A stretch of 9,465 nucleotides of DNA from an uncultured Eubacteriales bacterium (GTDB taxonomy: Bacteria; Bacillota; Clostridia; UBA1381; UMGS1253): assembly GCA_900550065.1 (NCBI GenBank), contig URQR01000071.1, forward strand, positions 1 through 9,465. Direction: 5' to 3'. Both the position numbers and the translations under genes were made by a program. Each line of letters starts with the position of its first letter. The first letter of the stretch is position 1. The notes beneath the pieces were generated by a model that saw nothing but the letters and a program-made list of their open reading frames with translations, made no database searches and was not told the origin of the DNA. Of the stretch, positions 1 through 6,622 are shown one piece after another.

Positions 1-33
1 GACTTTTATTTTTTACTATGCTATCAAATATCC

Positions 34-53
34 AAAACCGTCCGCATGGCGGT
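34..53 (-). terminator. Weak candidate terminator after the alpha-mannosidase gene
   Basis: Read on the minus strand, ACCGCC-ATGC-GG-A-CGGT followed by TTTT can form a six-pair stem with one bulged base and a four-base loop. It begins 28 bases after the mannosidase stop. The U-tract is short and the stem is imperfect, so transcription may run on past the left edge. Nothing else is seen between base 1 and the end of the mannosidase gene. Confidence 0.35.
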
Positions 54-80
54 ATACTTTACCCAAGAAGCCTGCCTCTT

Positions 81-3000
81 CTATTTTTTCGGACGTAGCT
101 TTAGGGTAACAATTTCAAAATTACCTACGTTTAACGTTATGCTGTTTCCGTTTGCGGTAAGCTCCGCCTCGTTCTGCTCGAGCATGTCGCAGCGCCATGC
201 CTGCGCAATATCAAAGCCGAACGTGAGTGTTGCGCTGCATTTACTGTCGTATGCCTCGTACATGCGAACGATGATATCCTCGCTGTCCTCGGCCTGCTTT
301 ACTGTTTCAATGATGACGTTTTCTTTGTCGCACGAAACAAGGCTGTAGCTTGCACTCAGAGCGCCGTCCTGCGCGCCGAGCGCGACAGCTTTGAGCGGGC
401 AGTTGAGCTTGTACGCCTCTTGAATTACGCCGGCAGTATAAACGTCGCCGCCGTGTGGAAGGAGCGAGTACGTAAAGGTATGCACATGCTTGTCCGCCGC
501 CGGGTTCGGGTCGGTTGCAGATTTAAGCAGGGAAAGTTTGATTGTGCTTCCCTCTGTATTATACCCATATTTGCAGTCGCTCAATATGCTAAATCCATAT
601 CCATATTCGGACAAATCGGCCCATTTATGCGCGCATACCTCGAATTTGGCGCGGTCCCACGGCGTATTCTCGTGCGTGGGGCGCGACACATGTCCAAACT
701 GGATATCGTAGGTCGCCTGCGCCGTATGAATCGTGGTTGGGAACGCCGCTTTTAGGAGAATATGCTCTTGCTTCCAGTCGATGATGTTCTCTACGTCGAT
801 ACGGCGGCTATCTTCGTACAGATAGATCGTCTGCGTGATGGTCGAGTCGAGGAACTTCTTGACGATTTTCAGCCCTGCACGCGCGCCGTCGGACACAGGT
901 TCACACGACATCACCTCGTCAAGCTGCCACATTTTTTGCTTATAATAGTACGAAATTTCCCATGCGTCGTACTCCTTCGGGAAGTCCTCGTACGCCTGTA
1001 AACAGAACGCTTTGCCTTCTTTCACAACCTCACGTCCGTGCTCTTTATCAAACAGAGAAACGATGTTGCAGCTTTCGTCCATGACGATCCGGTAATACCT
1101 GTTTTCGATTGTGCGTCCATCTACGGTTATGTTGTTTTTGCTCGTTTCCGGTACGACAACGGCATAGCCCATAGCGGGAATTTCGGATACATATGCCTTC
1201 CCGTTTTCCGTATCTACATAGCCATCTGTCTTGAACCCGGCCGGATTGTATACGAGCAGGCCACCTGTCGTGTTTACCTGTCCAGCGATATGGGCGAGCG
1301 CACTATCCGCCACCGCTGCGCCGGCCTGCTGAATCGCTTGATAATCTCTGTCGGAGTCCTCGTAAACCTCGAAAATCGACGAGCCGGGGATGATGTCGTG
1401 GAACTGGTGGAGCAGAACCGTTTCCCACGCGTCGTAGAGCGTCTGCTTCGGGTATGCGCCGCCGGCGAGCAGGCTGTCCGTCACGCACAGTGTTTCCGCC
1501 TTTTGGAGCAGCAGCTCGCTTTTTCGGTTGTTCTTTTTGTTCTTTGCAATCGATGTATACGTCCCGCGGTGAAACTCAAGATACAGCTCGCCGACCCAAC
1601 GCGGCGTACGGCGCAGCTTTTTGCAGTTTTCGTCAAATTCGCTCCGGATGCTGGCGATATAGTCGCCCGCAAACTCAATCTTTGTCTTCGGGATACCAGG
1701 CAGCCCGTAAGAGAGCCGCCGCTGCTGCTCAAGCATGTCTTTGGTTGGGCCGCCGCCCCCGTCGCCGAAGCCGAATGTGATGAGTGCCTTGCTCTGATAA
1801 TCCTTTTGCTGGAGCGTCTGCCATGTGCCGAGCACCTGTTCCGGCTTGATGTAACCGTTATAGGTCGCGCTTTTCCATGGGGAATACTGCCCGCGCTCAC
1901 CCGCGTCCTTCGCCGTCATAAAGTGTGTAAAGACTTCGCTTCCATCAATGCCCTCCCATATAAAGGTATCAACCGGCATTTTATTTGTTTCGTTCCAACT
2001 AATTTTCGAGGTTACAAACGTGTCAACACCACACTTTTTCAAAATCTGCGGCAATGCCGCGCTGTAGCCGAATACGTCCGGCAGCCAGAGGATTTTGCTG
2101 TCAACGCCGAACTCCTCTTTCATGAAGCGTTTCCCGTGCAAAATCTGGCGCACTAAGCTTTCGCCGGAGGTCAGGTTACAGTCGGCCTCAAGCCACATAG
2201 CACCTTCAACTTCCCAGCGTCCCTGCGCAACCAATTCCTTTATCTGCGCGTAGAGCTCCGGCGCGGCGTATTTGACGTATTTGTAGAGCTGCGGCTGCGA
2301 CGACATAAACTGATACTCCGGATACTGCTTCATCAGCGCCGCAACGGTGGAAAAGCTGCGCTGCGCCTTTTCGCGCGTCTGCGCCAGTGTCCACAGCCAT
2401 GCTACGTCGATATGTGTGTGTCCGATACAGCTAATGGTTACGCCGTTGTCGCCGCAGAGCTTATCGTAAAATTCATCTTTTAGATACTGCGCCGTTTCTT
2501 CTATGCTGCGGTAGAACGCCTCACTTTTCGGTACGCGCAGGTCAAGGTGCAGCAGGGCGATGTCAAGCGCTTTCATGATTTTTATATAGTTGTTGTCGTG
2601 CTCGGCGAAGCAGAGCGCCGCGCGGTACGGCACCCACACATCGTAGTAGAGCTGTTCGACGCGCGTGTCGAGCAGATTTAGCGACGGCAGGAAGCGTACG
2701 CTGTTTTCATGCATACCAACATAAAAGTAGATATACATGTCGTAGTATGTTTCCGGCTCAAGTGGCACATCCGTATGATTGACGTCAAGTGCCTGAACCA
2801 TTTTGCCGTTTAAGTACACGAGGCCCTGCGGGTTCTTTGCGTCCCACTCACCCTCGCACCCGGTCAGAAGCTGGAAATACAGCTCTTTGCCCTCCTCTGC
2901 CTTCGGCGTTGTAAATTCCGTATGAAACCAGAAGTGCCCGTCGCGCCCGGACAGGAGCGTATCCGGCGCAAACGGCGCATAGGGCAGCTCCGTCTGTGGA

Positions 3001-3131
3001 CGGTCCGTTTCCGTATAGCCGCACGGCGCGTATGTAAAGTCCGTCAGGTCGCAGAGCTTTTCCACTGTCAGTTCCTTGAGCACGCTGCACATAGTGCGGA
3101 TTTTTTCTTCTGTGTAAATGATAACAATCAC
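81..3131 (-). CDS. Alpha-mannosidase, glycoside hydrolase family 38
   Basis: This 1016-residue protein is a retaining, zinc-dependent GH38 alpha-mannosidase that should release terminal mannose from glycans or manno-oligosaccharides. It has no signal peptide, so it is probably cytoplasmic and acts on imported substrates. An N-terminal beta-rich region (about 1-225) precedes the catalytic barrel. The barrel starts with HTHIDVAWLW: His240 and Asp242 are the expected Zn ligands. WLPDVFGY follows, with Asp352 as the expected nucleophile and Zn ligand. GFGDGGGGPT (453-462) and HQFHDIIPGSS follow, with His578 as the fourth Zn ligand. The C-terminal half (about 620-1016) is the usual beta-sandwich part. 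Length and motif order match the cytosolic MAN2C1-like/bacterial branch. The start is uncertain: GTG at 3131 has AAAGGA only one base upstream, and ATG at 3092 (codon 14) has a poor ribosome site. Family assignment is firm. The exact linkage cannot be read from sequence. Confidence 0.95.
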   Translation of the reverse strand: MIVIIYTEEKIRTMCSVLKELTVEKLCDLTDFTYAPCGYTETDRPQTELPYAPFAPDTLLSGRDGHFWFHTEFTTPKAEEGKELYFQLLTGCEGEWDAKNPQGLVYLNGKMVQALDVNHTDVPLEPETYYDMYIYFYVGMHENSVRFLPSLNLLDTRVEQLYYDVWVPYRAALCFAEHDNNYIKIMKALDIALLHLDLRVPKSEAFYRSIEETAQYLKDEFYDKLCGDNGVTISCIGHTHIDVAWLWTLAQTREKAQRSFSTVAALMKQYPEYQFMSSQPQLYKYVKYAAPELYAQIKELVAQGRWEVEGAMWLEADCNLTSGESLVRQILHGKRFMKEEFGVDSKILWLPDVFGYSAALPQILKKCGVDTFVTSKISWNETNKMPVDTFIWEGIDGSEVFTHFMTAKDAGERGQYSPWKSATYNGYIKPEQVLGTWQTLQQKDYQSKALITFGFGDGGGGPTKDMLEQQRRLSYGLPGIPKTKIEFAGDYIASIRSEFDENCKKLRRTPRWVGELYLEFHRGTYTSIAKNKKNNRKSELLLQKAETLCVTDSLLAGGAYPKQTLYDAWETVLLHQFHDIIPGSSIFEVYEDSDRDYQAIQQAGAAVADSALAHIAGQVNTTGGLLVYNPAGFKTDGYVDTENGKAYVSEIPAMGYAVVVPETSKNNITVDGRTIENRYYRIVMDESCNIVSLFDKEHGREVVKEGKAFCLQAYEDFPKEYDAWEISYYYKQKMWQLDEVMSCEPVSDGARAGLKIVKKFLDSTITQTIYLYEDSRRIDVENIIDWKQEHILLKAAFPTTIHTAQATYDIQFGHVSRPTHENTPWDRAKFEVCAHKWADLSEYGYGFSILSDCKYGYNTEGSTIKLSLLKSATDPNPAADKHVHTFTYSLLPHGGDVYTAGVIQEAYKLNCPLKAVALGAQDGALSASYSLVSCDKENVIIETVKQAEDSEDIIVRMYEAYDSKCSATLTFGFDIAQAWRCDMLEQNEAELTANGNSITLNVGNFEIVTLKLRPKK

Positions 3132-3146
3132 GTCCTTTCGTGTTAT
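3121..3146 (-). promoter_or_regulatory. Ribosome binding site of the mannosidase within a small hairpin
   Basis: On the minus strand CACG-AAAGGA-CGTG forms a four-pair stem with the Shine-Dalgarno sequence exactly in the loop (3133-3138). Flanking ATAA and TTAT can add four pairs across a bulge. The proposed GTG start (3129-3131) lies in the 3' arm. The SD-to-GTG distance is only one base, which is unusually tight. This makes the start uncertain and leaves room for an in-frame non-standard start slightly downstream. Confidence 0.35.
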
Positions 3147-3153
3147 TACTTTC

Positions 3154-3182
3154 AGTATAGCGTTTCGGAAAATAAAAGTCTT
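3154..3182 (-). promoter_or_regulatory. Candidate sigma-A promoter of the mannosidase gene
   Basis: On the minus strand the -35 is AAGACT (3177-3182), the spacer is 17 bases and the -10 is TATACT (3154-3159). The -10 is good and the -35 poor (three of six), as is common for promoters that need an activator such as the divergent AraC-type protein. The implied leader is very short, roughly 15 bases to the GTG. Confidence 0.45.
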
Positions 3183-3185
3183 ATA

Positions 3186-3214
3186 TTGCAGTGATTTATT
3201 TTTTATGGTATATT
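3186..3214 (+). promoter_or_regulatory. Candidate sigma-A promoter of the AraC-type regulator gene
   Basis: TTGCAG (3186-3191), a 17-base spacer and TATATT (3209-3214) make a reasonable vegetative promoter. Its -35 box sits four bases from the -35 of the divergent mannosidase promoter, so one bound regulator or polymerase would affect both directions. Confidence 0.5.
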
Positions 3215-3228
3215 GATATTAAAATTTT

Positions 3229-3236
3229 AAGGGGTG
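3229..3236 (+). promoter_or_regulatory. Ribosome binding site that decides the regulator start
   Basis: AAGGGGTG is a strong Shine-Dalgarno sequence. It contains the in-frame GTG at 3234, so that GTG cannot be the start it serves. The ATG at 3243 is six bases downstream, the ideal distance, and is chosen as the start. Confidence 0.7.
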
Positions 3237-3242
3237 AAGCAG

Positions 3243-4094
3243 ATGGAGGCTGTAAAACGGTTGCTGGCAAAAAAGCATATTGATGCAGACACGGGGTTTC
3301 GATACCGCTATATCCAGAGTGAAACAGAATATTTTCGGTTGCATTGCCATGAGTATTTTGAGATATTTTTAACCTTACAGGGAGATATTGCGCATATTAT
3401 TAACGGCAGATGCGAGCAATTGCGGGAGGGGAGCCTTGTGCTGATACGGCCCGACGACATACACGACTACAAATACCAGTCGGGCGACCTGTACCGTTTT
3501 ATCAACCTCGCCTTCGACCGTGAAACGGCACAGTCTCTGTTTATTTTTTTAGGCCGGCAGGCCTGTGAGGACGCGCTTCTTTCGTGTGCAATGCCGCCCG
3601 TAGTACGGCTCAGCGCCGGAGAAAAGGAAAAGCTATTGCTACTGTTTCAGGGGATAAATGCGGTGCAGAGAAACGACGCATTGCAGGCGAAAACGCAGAT
3701 GCGGCTGCTTTTGGCGCAGGTGGTCGCAAAGTATTTTCTGGCTGTGCCCGCCGCGCTGGAGACGAATGCGCCGCCGTGGCTGGAGGCGTTGTGCCGGGCT
3801 GTGGCGGAGGAGCTGCATTTTGTGGAGGGAGCACAGAAGATGGTTTACCTTTCCGGCAGGAGCAAGGAACACCTTGCGCGCATGATGAAAAAATATTATG
3901 GTATAACGACGTCGGAATTTATTAACCGCCTGCGCCTAAATTACGCCGCGAACATGCTTTTAAACAGCAATATGGCAATTATCGACATCTGTTTTGAGAG
4001 TGGCTTCGGAAATGTAAGCTGGTTTTATTCGCAGTTTGAGGAGCGTTACGGCGTAACGCCGAAGCAGTACCGTGCGACGGGCGGGATATTGTAG
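3243..4094 (+). CDS. AraC-family transcriptional regulator with cupin sensor domain
   Basis: This is a 283-residue one-component regulator. The N-terminal half is an AraC-type cupin: HCHEYFEIF supplies the HxHxxxE pattern (His34, His36, Glu40), then the G-S-L-V-L-I-R-P strand (63-70) and HDY turn. The C-terminal part, about 185-277, is the double helix-turn-helix AraC/XylS domain. Its first HTH is near 202-221, and the second (about 244-269) carries the characteristic D-I-C-F-E-S-G-F pattern, ending in TPKQYR. Layout and length are typical of clostridial sugar-utilisation regulators. It is divergent from the GH38 gene with back-to-back promoters, so activation of the mannosidase in response to a mannoside or its product is the natural inference; autoregulation is also likely. 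The ligand is unknown. Start ATG 3243 is chosen by its ribosome site. Confidence 0.92.
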   Translation: MEAVKRLLAKKHIDADTGFRYRYIQSETEYFRLHCHEYFEIFLTLQGDIAHIINGRCEQLREGSLVLIRPDDIHDYKYQSGDLYRFINLAFDRETAQSLFIFLGRQACEDALLSCAMPPVVRLSAGEKEKLLLLFQGINAVQRNDALQAKTQMRLLLAQVVAKYFLAVPAALETNAPPWLEALCRAVAEELHFVEGAQKMVYLSGRSKEHLARMMKKYYGITTSEFINRLRLNYAANMLLNSNMAIIDICFESGFGNVSWFYSQFEERYGVTPKQYRATGGIL

Positions 4095-4101
4095 TGCTGT
4101 T

Positions 4102-4140
4102 ACAGTAAAAAAAGACGGCAGTACCGTCTTTTTTTACTGT
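4102..4140. terminator. Perfect bidirectional terminator between convergent genes
   Basis: A perfect 17-bp inverted repeat (arms 4102-4118 and 4124-4140) surrounds a five-base loop CAGTA. Each arm contains a run of seven A or T next to a GACGG/CCGTC core, so either strand gives a hairpin ending in a U-tract. It starts eight bases after the regulator stop and ends 15 bases before the oxidoreductase stop, serving both convergent genes. Confidence 0.9.
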
Positions 4141-4155
4141 ATTTTAATTTTTATA

Positions 4156-5859
4156 TTACAGCACATCCATCGAAAATACGCGGAACTTGTCGTCACCCCA
4201 CGTCTTTTTCGGTACGAGCCTGATTGCCTTTGCGCGCACGTTTACGTCGCAGTACACGAGCCGTTTGTAGTTGTTTTCCTCGCTGAAAACGACCTTTTCG
4301 CCGTCCGGCGTGTCCGCCACAATGTCAAACGCCTTTACGAGTGTGACCGGCGTTTTGTACTCCGGCTGATGAAGCGGGAAGTTACACGGCATATTATGCG
4401 TCTTACGGTCGAGATTACTGTCGAACACGAGCCGTACCTGTGAAATGTCCTCATAGTCGTCGAACGTGAACTCGATACAGTCGCCCGCGCTGCCGATAAA
4501 GCCGTTGTAGCCTTCGTCCGTTTCGCGGTCAATTCCGTTTCGTACAGCTTCCTCATTTACATGCGCTTTTTTCGTGAGCGGCGCCGTCGCGCGCGTATGC
4601 CACGGAAGCCAGCAGTCGTCTTCCATGAGTTGCTGCTGCAGCTTGTGCGTGTCAACCTTGCGCAGGTCTACGCCGTCTTTTACCGCAATCGCGGCGGCCG
4701 TGCCGAGCGCCTGCCCGAGCAGCGCGCACGTTCCCATGACACGGCACGACGAGAGTGCGGCGTGCGTCACGCTGATGTTGCGCCCTGCAAAGAGCAGGTT
4801 TTTAATGTTTTTCGAGTAGAGACTACGGTAGGGGATACCCCACGGCGACGGCGCAGGATGGTAAATCGTCGGATGCCCGCCGTCGTAGTAGAACCCCTCC
4901 GGAAAGTGGTCGTCCATTGTCCAGCCGCCGTACGCGATGATATCTTCAAAGCGGCCCTCTGCCTCTACATCGTTTTGCGTGATAACATAGTCGCCCACGT
5001 AGCGGCGGCTCTCCCGCTTACCGGGCAGAAACCCAATCCAGTCCATTTCCCAGTTTTCAACGCCGTGGTCGCCATGGTTTTTCATATGGTCCCATACGCC
5101 GAACGCAATTTTTAATAGCTCGTCGCGCAGCTCCTCCGTATCATGGATGCTGTCCTTGTCGCCGCCAAGCTCAATCCACCAGTAGTTTGTAACCGTGTCG
5201 TGCGGGCGGTCTTTGAGCATAGCGTCGGTCGGGTATTTGTACGCCCACGCGGGGGGGATAAACTTTTTCGGGCTGTCCGTTTCACGTATCTGAAACAGAC
5301 AGCTCATTCCCATCGTCTTTTTGTCGGCCGTGTCGGGTGGAATCCGCTCGCCGAAGTCACGCTTTGCCTCACGTCCGAGCATAAACTCCGCCCCTGTGAG
5401 CGGGGCAAGAATCGAGTCGCCCGAGCAATCGGCGAAATAGGTCGCTTCTACGGTATGGTACGTTTCCGTCGTAAGCTGCCACCCGGTCACGCGGCGGATT
5501 GTATCGCCGTCCATATCCGCCGTTTGGCAGGTACAATTTAAAAGCAGCGTGATATTCGGCTCGGCCTTTGCGAGTCCGTACAAGACGCTGTCCCAAATTG
5601 AAAAGCTTAGGTTCGTGTTGCGGTAATAGTTTTCCATGATGATTTCTTCAAGCAGGCCCGACTCGCGTACATGCTCGCCGCCAGCCGTCGCGCCGCAAAT
5701 CCACATCCGGATTTCGCTCGACGCGTTTCCGCCCAAGACTGGACGGTCCTGCATCAAAACGACCTTAATGCCGCGCCGCGCCGCAGCTACTGCCGCGCAT
5801 AACCCGGCGAGTCCGCCGCCAACCACGCACAAATCGGCGCTGTATGTTTTGTTTCGCAT
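4156..5859 (-). CDS. FAD-dependent oxidoreductase (FAD_oxidored type) with C-terminal beta-rich domain
   Basis: This 567-residue flavoprotein begins with an ADP-binding Rossmann motif, VVGGGLAGLCAA (Gly14, Gly16, Gly19). It continues with MQDRPVLGGNASSEIRMW (36-53), which I recognise as a signature of FAD_oxidored (PF12831-like) proteins. ADCSGDS (143-149) and a distal FAD motif starting LLFAGR (355-360) complete the flavin fold. Residues about 432-567 lie outside the flavin fold and look like a beta-sandwich of the discoidin/carbohydrate-binding kind, by pattern only. No signal peptide is seen. The ATG at 5859 follows GGAGGG with seven intervening bases; an in-frame TTG at 5877 lies upstream of that ribosome site and was discarded. 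Such proteins are often found near glycoside hydrolases, but the substrate is generally unknown. Oxidation of a sugar or glycoside is only an inference. It has its own strong promoter. Confidence 0.85.
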   Translation of the reverse strand: MRNKTYSADLCVVGGGLAGLCAAVAAARRGIKVVLMQDRPVLGGNASSEIRMWICGATAGGEHVRESGLLEEIIMENYYRNTNLSFSIWDSVLYGLAKAEPNITLLLNCTCQTADMDGDTIRRVTGWQLTTETYHTVEATYFADCSGDSILAPLTGAEFMLGREAKRDFGERIPPDTADKKTMGMSCLFQIRETDSPKKFIPPAWAYKYPTDAMLKDRPHDTVTNYWWIELGGDKDSIHDTEELRDELLKIAFGVWDHMKNHGDHGVENWEMDWIGFLPGKRESRRYVGDYVITQNDVEAEGRFEDIIAYGGWTMDDHFPEGFYYDGGHPTIYHPAPSPWGIPYRSLYSKNIKNLLFAGRNISVTHAALSSCRVMGTCALLGQALGTAAAIAVKDGVDLRKVDTHKLQQQLMEDDCWLPWHTRATAPLTKKAHVNEEAVRNGIDRETDEGYNGFIGSAGDCIEFTFDDYEDISQVRLVFDSNLDRKTHNMPCNFPLHQPEYKTPVTLVKAFDIVADTPDGEKVVFSEENNYKRLVYCDVNVRAKAIRLVPKKTWGDDKFRVFSMDVL

Positions 5860-5888
5860 ATTGTTTCCCTCCAACAATCTTTTTTATT

Positions 5889-5917
5889 ATTATATATGGA
5901 TGTAAGCGTATAATCAA
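5889..5917 (-). promoter_or_regulatory. Strong sigma-A promoter of the oxidoreductase gene
   Basis: On the minus strand TTGATT (5912-5917), 17 bases, then the consensus TATAAT (5889-5894). This is the best promoter match in the window. It lies about 30 bases upstream of the ATG at 5859, leaving a short leader with the GGAGGG ribosome site. Confidence 0.7.
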
Positions 5918-5948
5918 GAAGAATCCTGCATGCTTTTCTATAAAATTG

Positions 5949-5966
5949 TGCACAGGTCAAAGTGCA
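5949..5966. repeat. Short inverted repeat, possible operator
   Basis: TGCAC and GTGCA form a perfect five-base dyad separated by eight bases. The left arm lies within the eight-base palindrome TGTGCACA. It sits between the divergent oxidoreductase and GNAT promoters, nine bases upstream of the GNAT -35. The position suits a regulator site, but the arms are short and chance is possible. Confidence 0.25.
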
Positions 5967-5975
5967 AGCTTTCCT

Positions 5976-6004
5976 TTGCGATATTGAAATTAGTATGTTA
6001 TACT
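5976..6004 (+). promoter_or_regulatory. Sigma-A promoter of the GNAT acetyltransferase gene
   Basis: TTGCGA (5976-5981), a 17-base spacer and TATACT (5999-6004). The -10 box ends 26 bases before the ATG at 6031, so the leader is short and carries the GGAGG ribosome site at 6022-6026. Confidence 0.6.
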
Positions 6005-6030
6005 TAATAAAATGACTGATTGGAGGCGTT

Positions 6031-6567
6031 ATGGCAATGATTACATATAAAAATATAGAGAGGCCGGAAGTAACCGCTGCGTTGTTTGACGGTTTCGACC
6101 GCTATCAGGAAGTGAAAAAATGCTGGCGCAAGATCGGCGGCGCATGGATTTTAAAGGACATTGCCTTTATCGAGCAGTGGAACGAGCAGGAATATGCGTA
6201 TTTGGCGCAATGCCTGCGCCGGACACTCGAAACGGGCGGCGCTGTTGTTGGTGCGTTTACGGATGGAGGTCTGGTTGGATTTGCGTCGGTTGAGGGAAGA
6301 GTGTTTGGCGGCGAACAGATGTATGTGCAGCTTTCCTCATTGCATGTTTCCTATGGGCGGCGCGGCGAGGGGATTGGGAAAGCACTGTTTGCCCGAGCTT
6401 GCAGCCATGCAAGAAAATTAGGCGCAAAAAAGCTATACATTTCCTCCCACTCCGCAGAGGAAACACAGGCGTTCTATAAGTCGGTGGGCTGTGTGGAAGC
6501 GGCAGAGTACGACGCTGCGCTGACGGCGGCGGAGCCATGTGACTGTCAGTTGGAGTATTTGTTGTAA
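6031..6567 (+). CDS. GNAT-family N-acetyltransferase
   Basis: A 178-residue cytoplasmic acyltransferase that should move an acetyl group from acetyl-CoA to an amine. The GNAT core is clear. Strand 4 and the pyrophosphate-binding loop are L-S-S-L-H-V followed by RRGEGIGKAL (110-119), matching R-x-x-G-x-G (Arg111, Gly114, Gly116). Helix 3 and the following strand (to about 138) follow, then the motif B region with AFYKSVGC (147-154). The N-terminal third is variable and probably sets the acceptor. The C-terminal PCDCQLEYLL ending resembles a common Firmicutes GNAT subgroup. GGAGG lies four bases before ATG 6031 and ten before an in-frame ATG at 6037, so either could be used. It is monocistronic, with its own promoter and terminator, and nothing ties it to the mannosidase locus. 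The acceptor is unknown. Confidence 0.88.
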   Translation: MAMITYKNIERPEVTAALFDGFDRYQEVKKCWRKIGGAWILKDIAFIEQWNEQEYAYLAQCLRRTLETGGAVVGAFTDGGLVGFASVEGRVFGGEQMYVQLSSLHVSYGRRGEGIGKALFARACSHARKLGAKKLYISSHSAEETQAFYKSVGCVEAAEYDAALTAAEPCDCQLEYLL

Positions 6568-6581
6568 ATTTTTCTATATGC

Positions 6582-6610
6582 AAAAAACGCGGCATTTGCC
6601 GCGTTTTTTT
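6582..6610. terminator. Bidirectional terminator between the GNAT and Cys-rich genes
   Basis: AAAAAACGCGGC (6582-6593), a four-base loop ATTT, and GCCGCGTTTTTT (6598-6609) form a perfect 12-bp stem with A/T tracts at both bases. It starts 14 bases after the GNAT stop and ends 12 bases before the stop of the convergent Cys-rich gene, so it can end both transcripts. Confidence 0.88.
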
Positions 6611-6622
6611 GTATAAACAGTA

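Noticed and set aside
1038..2156. A 372-codon open frame on the plus strand inside the mannosidase gene
   Set aside because: It is antisense to the conserved GH38 catalytic and following region, has no recognisable domain and no evident ribosome site; long antisense frames arise from GC-rich codon bias.
4561..5115. A 184-codon plus-strand frame inside the oxidoreductase gene
   Set aside because: It is Arg-rich, low-complexity antisense translation of a well-supported flavoprotein gene with no own signals.
5860..5877. N-terminal extension of the oxidoreductase from a TTG at 5877
   Set aside because: The extension would translate the ribosome binding site itself; ATG 5859 is correctly spaced from GGAGGG.
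5900..5917. Possible CcpA cre site (TGTAAGCG half) in the oxidoreductase promoter spacer
   Set aside because: One half matches the cre consensus but the other is displaced by two bases, so the full operator is not supported.
5765..5953. A 62-codon minus-strand frame across the oxidoreductase start
   Set aside because: It overlaps the FAD-binding N-terminus in another frame and would require ignoring the good GGAGGG-ATG start; the protein is not recognisable.
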